Shown: one piece after another, positions 20,872 to 21,274 of the stretch | Numbering within the stretch: the stretch's first letter is position 1 | How the letters are laid out: every line of letters starts with the position of its first letter | Source: Saccoglossus kowalevskii | Lineage: Eukaryota > Hemichordata > Enteropneusta > Harrimaniidae | Assembly (NCBI RefSeq): GCF_000003605.2 | Contig: NW_003128157.1 | Location: 1 to 21,274 of the forward strand | DNA: 21,274 nucleotides | Direction: 5' to 3' | Position numbers and translations under genes: made by a program | The notes under the pieces: model-generated | The model's input: only the letters and a program-made list of their open reading frames with translations | What the model was told of the DNA's origin: nothing | The model's database searches: none

Positions 20872-21274
20872 CATTGTCGTGAACCAATTGAAAACCTGCA
20901 TGTAAATCTTCGTATTACAGCTCATTATGTGTAGACAAATTGAAAACCTGCTTGTAAATGTTCGTATTACAGCTCATTGCGGCGAACCAATTAAAACTCT
21001 GCATGTAAATGTTCGTATTACAGCTCATTATGAGTAGACCAATTGAAAACCTGCATGTAAATGTTCGTATTACAGCTCATTATAAGTAGACCAATCGAAA
21101 ACCTGTATGTAAATGTTCGTATTACAGCTCATTATTAGTAGTCCAATTGAAAACCTGCATGTAAATGTTCGTATTACAGCTCATTATGAGTAGACCAATT
21201 GAAAACCTGCATGTAAATGTTCGTATTACAGCTCATTATGAGTAGACCATTTGAAAACCTGGATGTAAATGTTC
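20872..21274. repeat. Core-B unit cut by the window edge, 8 monomers
   Basis: Order: core-B, M, then an incomplete Md. P is CATTGTCGTG and E has AAAACTCTGC, so it belongs with the B2 units at 14190-16438 even though it directly follows a unit of the other B lineage. The last monomer ends after GTTC, so the array continues beyond the window. Confidence 0.92.

Larger units (their letters stand above)
1..21274. repeat. 52-bp satellite DNA array, 408 monomers, higher-order structured
   Basis: The whole window is tandem copies of one AT-rich 52-bp unit, all head to tail in one orientation. The most constant parts are CCAATTG, TGTAAATG and TATTACAGCTCATT. Monomer types differ mainly at positions 1-13 (CATTATGAGTAGA in the canonical type) and at 25-32. 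Length classes are 52 bp (most), 51 bp (types G, W, P, E), 59 bp (type X, 21 copies), 49 bp (two copies near 830 and 1346) and a few single-base indels. Summed monomer lengths match the observed sequence exactly over 1-20871, so there is no room for inserted unique DNA. Neither array boundary is present. There is no terminal inverted repeat, poly-A tract, long ORF or known RNA gene. What it does is not visible; structural heterochromatin is the usual role of such arrays and is only inferred here. Confidence 0.98.

Noticed and set aside
1-21274. CRISPR array
   Set aside because: The regular spacing suggests one at first, but there are no unique spacers. The whole 52 bp is repeated, the variable parts recur many times, and no cas gene or leader is visible.
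1-21274. Transposon, LTR or rolling-circle element
   Set aside because: No reverse transcriptase, transposase or Rep coding, no terminal repeats, no target-site duplications and no poly-A tail. Monomer lengths account for every base over 1-20871.
1-21274. tRNA, rRNA or other structured RNA gene
   Set aside because: No cloverleaf, internal promoter boxes or rRNA-like conserved segments. The small inverted repeats have arms of 4-5 bp only.
1-21274. Repetitive protein gene (PIENLHVNVRITAHYE-like repeat in one plus-strand frame)
   Set aside because: In the canonical monomer this frame ends at TAG in GAGTAG every 52 bp. Only the minority 51-bp types keep it open, so a long repeat protein is impossible across the array.
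1-21274. Telomeric repeat or simple microsatellite
   Set aside because: The period is 52 bp with complex internal sequence. No short G-rich unit is present.
1-21274. The array order as an assembly artefact
   Set aside because: Private variants distinguish nearly all units and lengths close exactly, so wholesale artefactual duplication is unlikely. Collapse or expansion of the near-identical 617-bp copies and the indel cluster near 17800 cannot be ruled out without reads.

Overview
The window is one uninterrupted satellite DNA array. It holds no convincing protein gene, RNA gene or mobile element. The monomer is 52 bp with about 35% GC (18 G+C in the consensus). I parsed it by hand into 408 head-to-tail monomers, all in one orientation, the last cut by the window edge. 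Both edges lie inside the array. Summing the parsed monomer lengths (mostly 52 bp; GC-rich 51-bp variants; a 59-bp variant; a few with small indels) reproduces 1-2821 and every interval from 2822 to 20871 exactly, so no foreign spacer is hidden inside. A homogeneous array over 21 kb with higher-order structure points to eukaryotic heterochromatin (centromeric, pericentromeric or subtelomeric). The sequence alone does not name the organism.

Monomer key (numbering from CATTATGAGTAG at 1-12, CCAATTG 14-20, TGCATGTAAATG 27-38, TTCGTATTACAG 39-50). M = canonical; Mc, Mt, Md = M with CCTGCCTG, CCTGCTTG or CCTGGATG at 25-32; F = CATTTTGAG; G = CATTGCGGTGCACC (51 bp); W = CATTGCGGTGGACC (51); P = CATTGCCGTGAACC (51); E = CATTGCGGCGAACC (51); K = GAGAAGACC with AATTAAAAAC; N = GAGAAGAGTAATT; X = GAGTACACTGTAGTCC (59); D = GAGTAGTCC; B = GAGCAGACC; T = CATTATAAG with CAATCG; U = CATTATCTG; O = CCTGGTGTGAAG; S = GAGTGAACC; Q = CATTATCATTAG; R = CATTGTGAGAA with TACATGTAAATGTACAT; Y = CAATATGAGTATACC; Z = TATTATCAG; C = AATTCAAAAACATCC.

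These types are arranged in reusable cassettes: core-A (P-N-F-G-F-W-U-Md-O-S), core-B (P-Mt-E-M-T-D), the x-module (X-K-M-Md-X-K), the c-module (F-G-C-Z-K-Y) and the tail (Q-R-Mt). Higher-order repeats (HORs) start with a core, take optional x- and c-modules, and end with the tail.

Layout: 1-2821 divergent, poorly ordered monomers; 2822-4800 core-B type; 4801-7021 core-A subfamily A1; 7711-13249 core-A subfamily A2; 13250-16850 a transition into core-B subfamily B2; 16860 to about 19,400 A1 again; 20036 onward core-B again. Near-identical blocks lie 10.5 kb and 17.2 kb apart, and several chimeric monomers mark recombination joins. This fits repeated unequal exchange or conversion within one array. 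The short open frames (up to 87 codons) on both strands are by-products of the repeat period.
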